Assembly: GCA_015065615.1 (NCBI GenBank)
Contig: SVPY01000024.1
Span: 1-42,873 of the forward strand
Direction of reading: 5' to 3'
DNA: 42,873 bases
Origin: Oscillospiraceae bacterium
GTDB taxonomy: Bacteria > Bacillota > Clostridia > Oscillospirales > Acutalibacteraceae
Part shown: positions 33,827-40,122 of the stretch, piece after piece
Position numbering within the stretch: the first letter of the stretch is position 1
Layout: every line of letters begins with the position of its first letter
The notes under the pieces: generated by a model
What the model was told of the DNA's origin: nothing
The model's input: the letters and a program-made list of their open reading frames with translations, nothing else
Databases searched by the model: none
Position numbers and translations under genes: made by a program

Positions 33827-35437
33827 ATGATAAGAATCTCAAATATTCAAAGCAAAGTCAATTACACAAAGGAAAGCCTACAGAAAGAAGTCTGCAGGCT
33901 TTTAAAGCTTTCTTTCAAGGATATTAAATCAATAAAAATAAATAAACGCTCTCTGGATGCCAGAAAAAAGGATAATATAAAGTATCTTTTCACCCTTGAC
34001 GTGGAGCTTTATTCCCAGAATGAAGATAAAATTATTGCAAAGCTTAAAAACAAGGATATTAAAAAGGCGGAATATAAAGCCTATATTATAGCAAAAGCCC
34101 CCGTAATATCAAATATAAAGCGCCCCGTGGTTGTGGGTTTCGGCCCTGCAGGTATGTTTGCCGCCCTTTATTTAAGCGAAGCAGGTCTCTGCCCAATAGT
34201 TTTGGAGCGCGGCAGCGACGTGGAAACAAGAGAAAAAGAAGTGGAAAATTTAAAAAAGAACCGTATTCTTAATACTGAATCAAATATCCAGTTCGGTGAA
34301 GGCGGCGCAGGAACTTTTTCCGACGGCAAGCTTAATACTGGCATAAAGGACGAAAGGATATCCTTCGTTCTTGATACCTTCGTAAAAAACGGCGCCCCCG
34401 AGGAAATCTTATACGAAGCAAAACCACATATCGGCACCGATAAACTGCCATTAACTGTAAAAAACATCCGCGAGCATATTATTAAGCTTGGCGGTGAAGT
34501 GCGTTTTAATTCAAAGCTTACCGATATCGATATATCTGGGAGTAAAGTTAATTCACTTACCTGTGAAAAAGATGGCGTAAAGGAAACTATCTTTACAGAC
34601 GACGTTATCTTCGCAGTAGGTCATTCCGCCCGCGATACCTTCAAAATGATTTACGAAAAGGGTGTAAGTATGGAGGCTAAGCCCTTCAGCGTAGGTCTTC
34701 GCATAGAACACACCCGTGAAAGCGTAAACGAGAGCCAATACGGCGCAAATTACCTCTCTCTTTATAATTCCAAACTCCCCACAGCTGACTACAAGACCGC
34801 CGTACACTTAAATAACGGCAGGGGAATTTACTCCTTCTGTATGTGCCCGGGCGGAAGCGTGGTACCCGCTATGAGCGAAGAAAATACTATAGTCACCAAC
34901 GGTATGAGCAAGTTTGCCCGTATGGAAAATAACAGCAATTCCGCTCTCTTGGTGGGCATCACTCCCGAGGATTTCGGCACAAATCCCTTGGACGGCATCG
35001 ATTTCCAGCGAAATATCGAGAAAAAAGCCTTTATTATGGGCGGCAGTGACTACAGCGCCCCCATTGAGCTTGCAGGGGATTTTATAAACGGCAAGCTTAA
35101 AAGCGACGTTAAAAGCGTTATCCCTTCCTTTGAGCCTTCCGTTAAACTGTGCAATTTATCTGTGCTTTTCCCCGAATTTATTACGGAGTCTCTTCGAATC
35201 GGTATACCCGAAATTGCAAAGCGCCTTAATTTCTTCGGTATATCGGATGCGGTTTTAACTGCTCCCGAAACCCGAAGCTCATCACCCTTAAGAATTATAA
35301 GGAACGAAAACTTCACGTCCTTAAACGTAAAGGGTCTTTACCCATCAGGCGAGGGTGCAGGCTACGCAGGAGGTATAACAAGCGCCGCCTGCGACGGTCT
35401 TCGCTGCGCCGAAGCACTACTTAAAAAATATCTCTGA
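33827..35437 (+). CDS. COG2509-type FAD-dependent dehydrogenase
   Basis: A 536-residue protein. The first 95 residues are a small basic domain (IRISNIQSKVNYTKESL to IKSIKINKRSLDARKKDNI), typical for this uncharacterised family. Then comes an FAD fold: PVVVGFGPAGMFAALYLSEAG with the E-R-G end (VLERGSDVETREKEV), and QFGEGGAGTFSDGKLNTG. The C terminus has TRSSSPLRII and LYPSGEGAGYAGGITSAA. The reaction is unknown. The pairing of HI0933-like and COG2509 flavoproteins in one transcript suggests related roles, but that is inference. A strong terminator follows. Confidence 0.88.
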   Translation: MIRISNIQSKVNYTKESLQKEVCRLLKLSFKDIKSIKINKRSLDARKKDNIKYLFTLDVELYSQNEDKIIAKLKNKDIKKAEYKAYIIAKAPVISNIKRPVVVGFGPAGMFAALYLSEAGLCPIVLERGSDVETREKEVENLKKNRILNTESNIQFGEGGAGTFSDGKLNTGIKDERISFVLDTFVKNGAPEEILYEAKPHIGTDKLPLTVKNIREHIIKLGGEVRFNSKLTDIDISGSKVNSLTCEKDGVKETIFTDDVIFAVGHSARDTFKMIYEKGVSMEAKPFSVGLRIEHTRESVNESQYGANYLSLYNSKLPTADYKTAVHLNNGRGIYSFCMCPGGSVVPAMSEENTIVTNGMSKFARMENNSNSALLVGITPEDFGTNPLDGIDFQRNIEKKAFIMGGSDYSAPIELAGDFINGKLKSDVKSVIPSFEPSVKLCNLSVLFPEFITESLRIGIPEIAKRLNFFGISDAVLTAPETRSSSPLRIIRNENFTSLNVKGLYPSGEGAGYAGGITSAACDGLRCAEALLKKYL

Positions 35438-35450
35438 ATATAAAAAATTA

Positions 35451-35475
35451 AGCTCCGAAAAAACGGAGCTTTTTT
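35451..35475 (+). terminator. Intrinsic terminator after the flavoprotein operon
   Basis: AGCTCCG (35451-35457), loop AAAAAA, CGGAGCT (35464-35470), then TTTTT. Stem is perfect and also reads through A-rich flanks on the other strand. Confidence 0.9.
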
Positions 35476-35522
35476 ATTCTATACATTTATTGTGATTTCT
35501 TTCACTTGCCAAAAGAAAATAT

Positions 35523-35560
35523 AAAATAAAAAAGAGACAAGCCTTAAACTTGCCTCTTTT
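35523..35560 (-). terminator. Terminator of the tRNA pair
   Basis: On the minus strand GAGGCAAG pairs with CTTGTCTC (one G-U) around 7 bases, flanked by AAA/TTT and followed by TTTTTTATTTTAT, directly after the tRNA-Thr CCA end. Confidence 0.85.
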
Positions 35561-35561
35561 C

Positions 35562-35637
<76 letters not shown>

Positions 35638-35643
35638 TTATTG

Positions 35644-35720
35644 TGGCGACCCGGAACGGGCTCGAACCGTCGACCTCTAGCGTGACAGGCTAGCGTTCTA
35701 ACCAACTGAACTACCGGGCC
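35644..35720 (-). tRNA. tRNA-Asp (anticodon GTC)
   Basis: A complete 77-base cloverleaf on the minus strand: acceptor GGCCCGG/CCGGGTC (one G-U), anticodon stem CTAGC/GCTAG with loop CTGTCAC (anticodon GTC), T arm with TTCGAGC, discriminator G (expected for Asp), encoded CCA. Six bases separate it from tRNA-Thr; both share one promoter. Confidence 0.97.
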
Positions 35721-35747
35721 ACATAGCCGCTTTATCGCGACTTGATT

Positions 35748-35776
35748 ATTATATATTAACATCTGATTTTTGTCAA
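35748..35776 (-). promoter_or_regulatory. Promoter of the tRNA-Asp/tRNA-Thr unit
   Basis: Perfect consensus on the minus strand: TTGACA (35771-35776), 17-base spacer, TATAAT (35748-35753). A short GC-rich stretch near 35730-35740, just downstream of the start site, could act as a stringent discriminator. Confidence 0.85.
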
Positions 35777-35811
35777 TAAAAATTTTAATTAAGTTTATAT
35801 TTATTAAAGAA

Positions 35812-35840
35812 TTGATTTCAATTTTATACTGTGCTATAAT
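35812..35840 (+). promoter_or_regulatory. Promoter of the PHP-domain gene
   Basis: TTGATT (35812-35817), 17-base spacer, TATAAT (35835-35840) with an extended TG element just before it (TGC). Confidence 0.75.
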
Positions 35841-35878
35841 CCTAAAAGGAAAATTGGCGAATAAACGGAGATTTTATT

Positions 35879-36604
35879 ATGGATTTAAAAAACTTAAAGG
35901 AAGAGCTTAGAAAAATATATAAAGTAAGAATCGAGCTTCACGCTCACACTTCTCCCGTAAGCGGCTGCAGCGAGATTTCTCCCAAAGAGATGATTGATAC
36001 CTACAAAAAATGCGGCTACGATGCCGTTGTAATTACAAACCACTTTAATTTTATGTGGGATAAATTTACCCGCGACGAATACCTTTCTTACTATTTGAAG
36101 GACTACGAGGAAACAAAGGAATACGGCGAAAAAGAGGGAATAAAGGTGCTTTTGGGCGCCGAAATCCGCTTCACCGAGAATAATAACGACTATCTCGTTT
36201 ACGGCGTAAACCGCGAAATTTTAAAGGATATTTACGATCTGCTTCCTTACGGCATTGAAAACTTCCGCAAAAATTATAAGATGGATAAAAGCGTATTTTT
36301 GCAGGCGCACCCCATGCGTGACGGTATGGTAAAAGTTGACCCCAAGCTTTTGGACGGCATTGAGGCTTTTAATTTACACGCAGGCCACAATTCCCGTGTG
36401 GGTCAGGCGGCTTTATACGCAAAAGAGGAGGGGATGGGCATCATAATTGCAGGTACCGATTTCCACCATAAAAACAGAAAGCACGAGGGTCTTTCAGCCT
36501 TGCTTGCAAAAAATATGCCCGAAGATAGCTTCGCTTTAGCATCTCTTTTAAAAAGCAAGGATTACCTTTTAGAAGTTGGCAGAAATAATATTATTTTAAT
36601 TTAA
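35879..36604 (+). CDS. PHP-domain metal-dependent phosphoesterase
   Basis: A 241-residue soluble protein. The first PHP motif is ELHAHTSPVSGCSE (His21, His23 as metal ligands), the second VVITNHFNF, then GAEIRF, the histidine in QAHPMRDGM, NLHAGHN, and the last metal motif GTDFHH. PHP proteins hydrolyse phosphate esters or nucleotides with two or three metal ions; trpH-like members act on short oligonucleotides or pAp. The exact substrate is unknown. Length is typical for the stand-alone type. It has its own promoter and terminator and no functional partner nearby. Confidence 0.86.
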   Translation: MDLKNLKEELRKIYKVRIELHAHTSPVSGCSEISPKEMIDTYKKCGYDAVVITNHFNFMWDKFTRDEYLSYYLKDYEETKEYGEKEGIKVLLGAEIRFTENNNDYLVYGVNREILKDIYDLLPYGIENFRKNYKMDKSVFLQAHPMRDGMVKVDPKLLDGIEAFNLHAGHNSRVGQAALYAKEEGMGIIIAGTDFHHKNRKHEGLSALLAKNMPEDSFALASLLKSKDYLLEVGRNNIILI

Positions 36605-36622
36605 AAATTGATATTAATTTTG

Positions 36623-36651
36623 AGAGAGGCGTTTTCGTCTCTCTTTTTTTA
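36623..36651 (+). terminator. Intrinsic terminator after the PHP gene
   Basis: GAGAGGCG (36624-36631), loop TTTT, CGTCTCTC (36636-36643) with one G-U; seven T follow. Confidence 0.88.
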
Positions 36652-36677
36652 TTCATAAAATGTTTACAGAAAAACAA

Positions 36678-36690
36678 GAACATTTGTTCG
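36678..36690 (+). promoter_or_regulatory. LexA (SOS) box candidate
   Basis: GAACATTTGTTCG contains a perfect GAAC-N4-GTTC dyad, the core of the Firmicute LexA site (CGAAC-N4-GTTCG); only the first base of the outer pair differs. It lies eight bases before the -35 box of the promoter at 36699, a plausible repressor position. No lexA gene is in the window. Confidence 0.55.
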
Positions 36691-36698
36691 AATACTTA

Positions 36699-36727
36699 TT
36701 GACAAATTTGATAACTATCTCTATATT
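36699..36727 (+). promoter_or_regulatory. Promoter upstream of the phage-type replication gene
   Basis: Perfect TTGACA (36699-36704), 17-base spacer, TATATT (36722-36727). The -10 box lies inside the first 28-bp repeat. The leader to the gene is about 215 bases. Confidence 0.75.
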
Positions 36728-36744
36728 TAGAAATAGAGGGGTAA
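36717..36744 (+). repeat. 28-bp direct repeat, copy 1 (overlaps the -10 box)
   Basis: Begins ATCTCTATATTTAG and ends AGAGGGGTAA. It is 26 of 28 identical to the copy at 36785. Each copy carries a dyad, CTCTAT and ATAGAG separated by 8 bases, so it can be a 20-bp operator in DNA or a small hairpin in RNA. A matching CAAATTT lies upstream of both copies, so the duplicated unit may be longer. Confidence 0.75.
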
Positions 36745-36784
36745 AATTTCACTTCATCTAATCTATCAAATTTAATTTAATAGC

Positions 36785-36812
36785 ATCTCTATATTAAGAA
36801 ATAGAGAGGTAA
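36785..36812 (+). repeat. 28-bp direct repeat, copy 2
   Basis: Begins ATCTCTATATTAAG and ends AGAGAGGTAA; 68 bases downstream of copy 1 and differs at two positions. Its right half is also the left arm of the terminator at 36805-36829, so the repeat hairpin and the terminator cannot both form completely. Confidence 0.75.
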
Positions 36813-36829
36813 GAAATTATCTCTTTTTT
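36805..36829 (+). terminator. Terminator hairpin within the leader
   Basis: AGAGGTAA (36805-36812), loop GAAA, TTATCTCT (36817-36824) with one G-U pair, then TTTTT. It lies about 95 bases after the predicted transcription start and 120 bases before the gene, so it would end most transcripts as a short RNA unless it is prevented. Confidence 0.65.
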
Positions 36830-36882
36830 GCTTTTATTTACATTTATTTTTGAAAGTAAATTGTATAAAGATTGTTTTTAAA

Positions 36883-36898
36883 TTGGAAAATTTTCCAA
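36883..36898. promoter_or_regulatory. 16-bp perfect palindrome, operator candidate
   Basis: TTGGAAAATTTTCCAA reads the same on both strands, 50 bases before the start codon of the phage-type gene. No loop is left for an RNA hairpin of full length, so a DNA site for a dimeric regulator is more likely. Confidence 0.4.
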
Positions 36899-36948
36899 AA
36901 ATCTTACGAACACGTGATATTAATAATTTATGAACAGGAGGAATTTAA

Positions 36949-37782
36949 ATGGAAAAAATACCGTGGTTTAAATTTTACACTGGCTTTTTTAAAAGGCAGA
37001 GCGTCACTCTTATAAGTAATTTAAGAAACAGCGAAGCAATTATAATAGTGCTTATCAAACTTATATGTATGGCTACGGAAACAAACGACAGGGGCTACGT
37101 ATACATAACACCCGAAAGACCCTACAAATTAAAGGAAATCGCCGCATACATGAGTAAATCCACCAAGGTTATGGAGAATATTCTGAATATTTTGCAGGAA
37201 TACGGCGAAATAGAAATCGAAAAGGACGGAATGATATTCGTCACAAGCTGGTCGGAAGAACAAAACGTGGACAGGCTTGAGATTTTAAAAGCAAATCACA
37301 GAAAAAGGCAGAGCGAATACCGCAAACGTAAAATAATAAAAGATAACGATGCGTTACGTCAGCGTGACGTCACCTGTGATATCACTGTGACAAAAAGTGA
37401 CACAGGAGAAGAAGAAGAATATGAATATGAAAAAGAAAATGAATATGAAGAATTAAATAAAGATATTAATGATGATGTTTATGATATTATTTCTTATTTA
37501 AATAATAAATTAAGTACGGATTATAATCCTAAGGATAAGTTAATAATTGAAATGATAAAAAGCAAATTCAGTATGGGCTATAAAAAGGAAGATTTCTTTA
37601 AGGTTATTGATAACAAAATAAATTCCTGGAAGGGAACTTCATACGAAAAGTACCTGCAGCCAAGCACACTTTTCGGTGATAAATTTGGGCTTTATTTAAA
37701 TGAGAAAACCGAGCCTCAATACGATTTTATCCAAAGCTCAACGGATTACAGCAGCATTAAGAATATAGGCATATTTGATTAA
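36949..37782 (+). CDS. Phage-type replisome organizer/DnaD-like replication protein
   Basis: A 277-residue protein. The N-terminal part (about residues 1-110, IPWFKFYTGFFKRQSVTLI then YKLKEIAAYMSKSTKVMEN) matches the winged-helix phage replisome organizer N-terminal family. A highly charged linker with repeated Glu and Tyr follows (about 145-170). The C terminus (about 178-255) matches the conserved phage domain TIGR02220, with SYLNNKLSTDYNPKDKLI and QPSTLFGDKFGLYLN as hallmarks. Such proteins bind origin DNA and recruit helicase for phage or plasmid replication. A strong AGGAGG site precedes the ATG. No other phage gene is near: no integrase, helicase loader, or structural gene. It is either a relic or a captured gene under host control. 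Confidence 0.8.
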   Translation: MEKIPWFKFYTGFFKRQSVTLISNLRNSEAIIIVLIKLICMATETNDRGYVYITPERPYKLKEIAAYMSKSTKVMENILNILQEYGEIEIEKDGMIFVTSWSEEQNVDRLEILKANHRKRQSEYRKRKIIKDNDALRQRDVTCDITVTKSDTGEEEEYEYEKENEYEELNKDINDDVYDIISYLNNKLSTDYNPKDKLIIEMIKSKFSMGYKKEDFFKVIDNKINSWKGTSYEKYLQPSTLFGDKFGLYLNEKTEPQYDFIQSSTDYSSIKNIGIFD

Positions 37783-37790
37783 ATTAATAA

Positions 37791-37997
37791 TCGTAGGGAC
37801 AGGATTTATTCCTGTCCGAAATAACGAAGTTGTTTTTGTTGTATGAACTACTTAGATAGCAAGCAAATCTGATGCGTCCCTACATTGATTACGTCGTAAT
37901 TTCGTAAGAAATTTCAGACCCATAATTATAGATTTCGTTAGAAATCTTTCATCATTCATTAAATAAAAAAGGACAGGTATAAAACCTGTCCCTACGA
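37791..37997. mobile_element. 207-bp MITE-like element with hairpin terminal inverted repeats (family B)
   Basis: Left end 37791-37817 and right end 37971-37997 are inverted repeats of 27 bases with 25 matches (TCGTAGGGACAGG...CCTGTCC and its complement). Each end is itself a hairpin, GGACAGG-N7-CCTGTCC. The inside has several small palindromes (AATAAC-GAA-GTTGTT; GATTTC-GTTA-GAAATC) and no open reading frame. I see no clear target-site duplication (flanks AATAA and AAAAA). Copies of the end occur at 28686 and 39962. Confidence 0.65.
37965..37991 (-). terminator. Terminator of iscS-iscU, formed by the element's right end
   Basis: On the minus strand GGACAGG-TTTTATA-CCTGTCC is followed by TTTTTTATTT, 25 bases after the iscU stop. 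The stem is perfect. The left end of the same element has the hairpin but no T-run, so it is a poor terminator for the convergent phage-type gene. Confidence 0.85.
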
Positions 37998-38015
37998 AAA
38001 AATTTTAAAATTTAA

Positions 38016-38456
38016 TTATAAGCTGCAGGCGCACTCGCCGTCGTGGCAATCTTCCTTGATTTCGCCTACTATGGGAGTGGGGTCAATGCCGAGGCGTGTG
38101 TAGTAATCCGCTACAGAAGCCTTAATTGCCTGCTCAGCCAAAACGCTGCAGTGAACTTTAACGGGCGGCAGACCGTCCAGAGCTTCCATAACCGCCTTGT
38201 TTGTAAGCTTTAAAGCCTCGTCAATAGTCTTGCCCTTAATAAGCTCGGTAGCCATTGAGCTTGTAGCGATAGCTGCGCCGCAGCCAAAGGTCATAAAGCT
38301 AACGTCCTTAATAACGTTATTCTCTACCTTGATGTACATTCTCATAATGTCGCCGCATTTGGGGTTGCCGACTTCGCCTACGCCGTTTGCGTCTTTCATT
38401 TCGCCAACGTTTCTGGGGTTAGCAAAATGGTCCATAACTTTTTCGCTGTATGCCAT
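38016..38456 (-). CDS. Iron-sulfur cluster scaffold protein, IscU/NifU N-terminal type
   Basis: A 146-residue scaffold on which [2Fe-2S] or [4Fe-4S] clusters are built and then handed to apoproteins. The N terminus YSEKVMDHFANPRNVGEM is typical. The three ligand cysteines are in GNPKCGD, FGCGAAIA and KVHCSVLAEQAI. The C-terminal tail adds three more cysteines (CHDGECACSL), common in clostridial NifU-like proteins. An AAAGGAG site precedes the ATG. It follows the cysteine desulfurase gene by 84 bases on the minus strand, so they form an iscS-iscU operon. Confidence 0.94.
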   Translation of the reverse strand: MAYSEKVMDHFANPRNVGEMKDANGVGEVGNPKCGDIMRMYIKVENNVIKDVSFMTFGCGAAIATSSMATELIKGKTIDEALKLTNKAVMEALDGLPPVKVHCSVLAEQAIKASVADYYTRLGIDPTPIVGEIKEDCHDGECACSL

Positions 38457-38540
38457 AAATTTATTCTCCTTTAATTAACCTTCAAATTTTAGTTTATTCT
38501 GAAATAAAACACAATTTATTTTAATATAATTATAAAATAA

Positions 38541-39713
38541 TCAGCCGTTTATAATCTTATCCCACAAGGGGCTCATTGCACGAAGTCTCTCTACAATGGG
38601 AGGGAGGGTCTCGATAATATAATCAATATCCTCCTCGGTATTTATATCGCTGAATGAAAGTCTCAGTGAGCCGTGGGCAATCTCATGGGGAAGACCGATA
38701 GCCAGAAGTACGTGGCTGGGGTCTAAGCTGCCGCTTGTGCAGGCAGAACCCGATGAAGCGCTAATGCCCTTCATATCAAGCATTAAAAGTAAGCTTTCAC
38801 CCTCAATACCCTGGAAGCAGAAGCTTACGGTACCGGGAAGGCGCTTAACTCTATCGCCGTTAAGTCTTGAGCGGTCAATTTTTAATATTTCGTCTATAAG
38901 TCTCTTTGTCATCTTACCGAGCTTTTCGCTCTTAGCGTCGATATTTTCCGTTGCGATTTCCAAAGCCTTAGCAAGACCTACTATACCTGCAACGTTCTCT
39001 GTACCTGCTCTTTTGCCGCTTTCCTGAGCGCCGCCGTCAATTAAATTAGGTATTCTAATACCGCGGCGGATGTATAAAGCACCTACGCCCTTGGGAGCGT
39101 GGAACTTATGACCGGAAAGGGAGAGAAGGTCGATATTATCTTCCTTAACGTCTATATGCAGGTTACCGATAGCCTGTACTGCGTCGGTATGGAATAAAAC
39201 GCCTTTATTTTTACATATTGCGCCGATTTCCTTAATGGGCTGAATTGTACCTATCTCGTTATTTGCGTACATAACTGTAACCAGAGCCGTGGTATCCTTA
39301 ATAGCCTTCTCAATGTCCTCGGGTTTTACTACGCCGTTTTCGTAAACCTCAAGATAAGTAATTTCAAAGCCTTCTTTTCGTAAAGCCTCGCAGGTGTGAA
39401 GAACTGCGTGATGCTCAAACTTACTTGTGATAATATGGTTCTTGCCCTTACTTTTTAAGGCGCGGGCTACGCCTTTTATAGCCCAGTTGTCGCTTTCGCT
39501 GCCGCCTGAGGTGAAATAGATCTCGTTAGCGTTTGCGCCAAGGCACTTTGCTACGGTCTCTCTTGCGTTATCAAGATGAACTCTTGCTTCGGCGCCTATC
39601 TCGTAAAGGGAGGAGGGGTTACCGAAAACGTTCTCATATATGGGGAGCATAGCTTCCAGAACGGGCTTACTTACGTTTGTGGTAGCCGCGTTATCCGCAT
39701 AAACTTTTCTCAT
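38541..39713 (-). CDS. Cysteine desulfurase, IscS/NifS type
   Basis: A 390-residue PLP enzyme that takes sulfur from cysteine and passes it as persulfide to the scaffold. The N terminus [19 protein letters not shown] is typical. PLP-binding Lys lies in [16 protein letters not shown], and HTDAVQAIG precedes it. The catalytic loop cysteine is in [17 protein letters not shown], the long-loop form of group I enzymes. It pairs with the scaffold gene downstream. No iscR/Rrf2 regulator gene precedes it, although two GTATAC-containing sites lie in its promoter region. Confidence 0.95.
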   Translation of the reverse strand: MRKVYADNAATTNVSKPVLEAMLPIYENVFGNPSSLYEIGAEARVHLDNARETVAKCLGANANEIYFTSGGSESDNWAIKGVARALKSKGKNHIITSKFEHHAVLHTCEALRKEGFEITYLEVYENGVVKPEDIEKAIKDTTALVTVMYANNEIGTIQPIKEIGAICKNKGVLFHTDAVQAIGNLHIDVKEDNIDLLSLSGHKFHAPKGVGALYIRRGIRIPNLIDGGAQESGKRAGTENVAGIVGLAKALEIATENIDAKSEKLGKMTKRLIDEILKIDRSRLNGDRVKRLPGTVSFCFQGIEGESLLLMLDMKGISASSGSACTSGSLDPSHVLLAIGLPHEIAHGSLRLSFSDINTEEDIDYIIETLPPIVERLRAMSPLWDKIING

Positions 39714-39784
39714 AAATATATCCTTTCAAATTGCACTGAACTATGAATGTATACCTTTTTAGTAGTATTTTCAAGTTCAAAGAT

Positions 39785-39813
39785 AATATACACTAATTTG
39801 GTATACTTTTCAA
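39785..39813 (-). promoter_or_regulatory. Promoter of the iscS-iscU operon with candidate operators
   Basis: On the minus strand TTGAAA (39808-39813), 17-base spacer, TATATT (39785-39790). The spacer contains the palindrome GTATAC (39801-39806), and a second GTATAC lies at 39749-39754, about 30 bases after the start site; both have T-rich flanks. An Rrf2-type (IscR/CymR) regulator is possible but not shown. Confidence 0.65.
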
Positions 39814-39961
39814 GAGGATATTGATATTTTTTTATCATATTTAGTAAATTTTTTCTCATAATAATTAAATAAGCAACAGAGACCTTGTAGCCAAAACCAC
39901 TTCCGATCTCGGCGGACACGTGATACGCGCCCCTACGGTGTGGTTTGTGTTTTCACCTTTA

Positions 39962-39988
39962 TCGTAGGGACAGGATTTATTCCTGTCC
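39962..39988 (+). repeat. Family B end-repeat copy upstream of the RNase J gene
   Basis: The 27 bases TCGTAGGGACAGG...CCTGTCC are identical to the left end of the element at 37791-37817. It ends five bases before the -35 box of the RNase J promoter. Only one end is present. A further remnant (CGCCCCTACGG) lies at 39928-39938. Confidence 0.8.
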
Positions 39989-39993
39989 ATCTC

Positions 39994-40022
39994 TTGACTT
40001 TAAGCGCAAGAAATTCTATAAT
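39994..40022 (+). promoter_or_regulatory. Promoter of the RNase J gene
   Basis: TTGACT (39994-39999), 17-base spacer, perfect TATAAT (40017-40022). Predicted leader about 93 bases. Confidence 0.85.
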
Positions 40023-40122
40023 ATTACTAATAATGTATATTGGGGTATTTGTAAGCTTTATTTATTATTTTTGTTTTAGAGAATTACTGCATAAGACGAA
40101 TACAACTAAAGGAGGAATTAAA

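Noticed and set aside
39900-39909. CTTCCGATCT matches the last ten bases of a common sequencing adapter and sits in a junction-like gap.
   Set aside because: Ten bases are too few, the neighbouring bases do not continue the adapter, and both flanking genes have intact promoters. A read check would still be useful.
39710-39919. A 69-codon minus-strand open frame before iscS, considered as a small regulator.
   Set aside because: No helix-turn-helix or Rrf2 motif, it spans the iscS promoter, and it is AT-driven.
39940-40122. A longer RNase J start giving a hydrophobic N-terminal segment.
   Set aside because: It would begin upstream of and within the promoter (TATAAT at 40017), so it could not be on the main transcript; TTG 40123 has a strong ribosome site.
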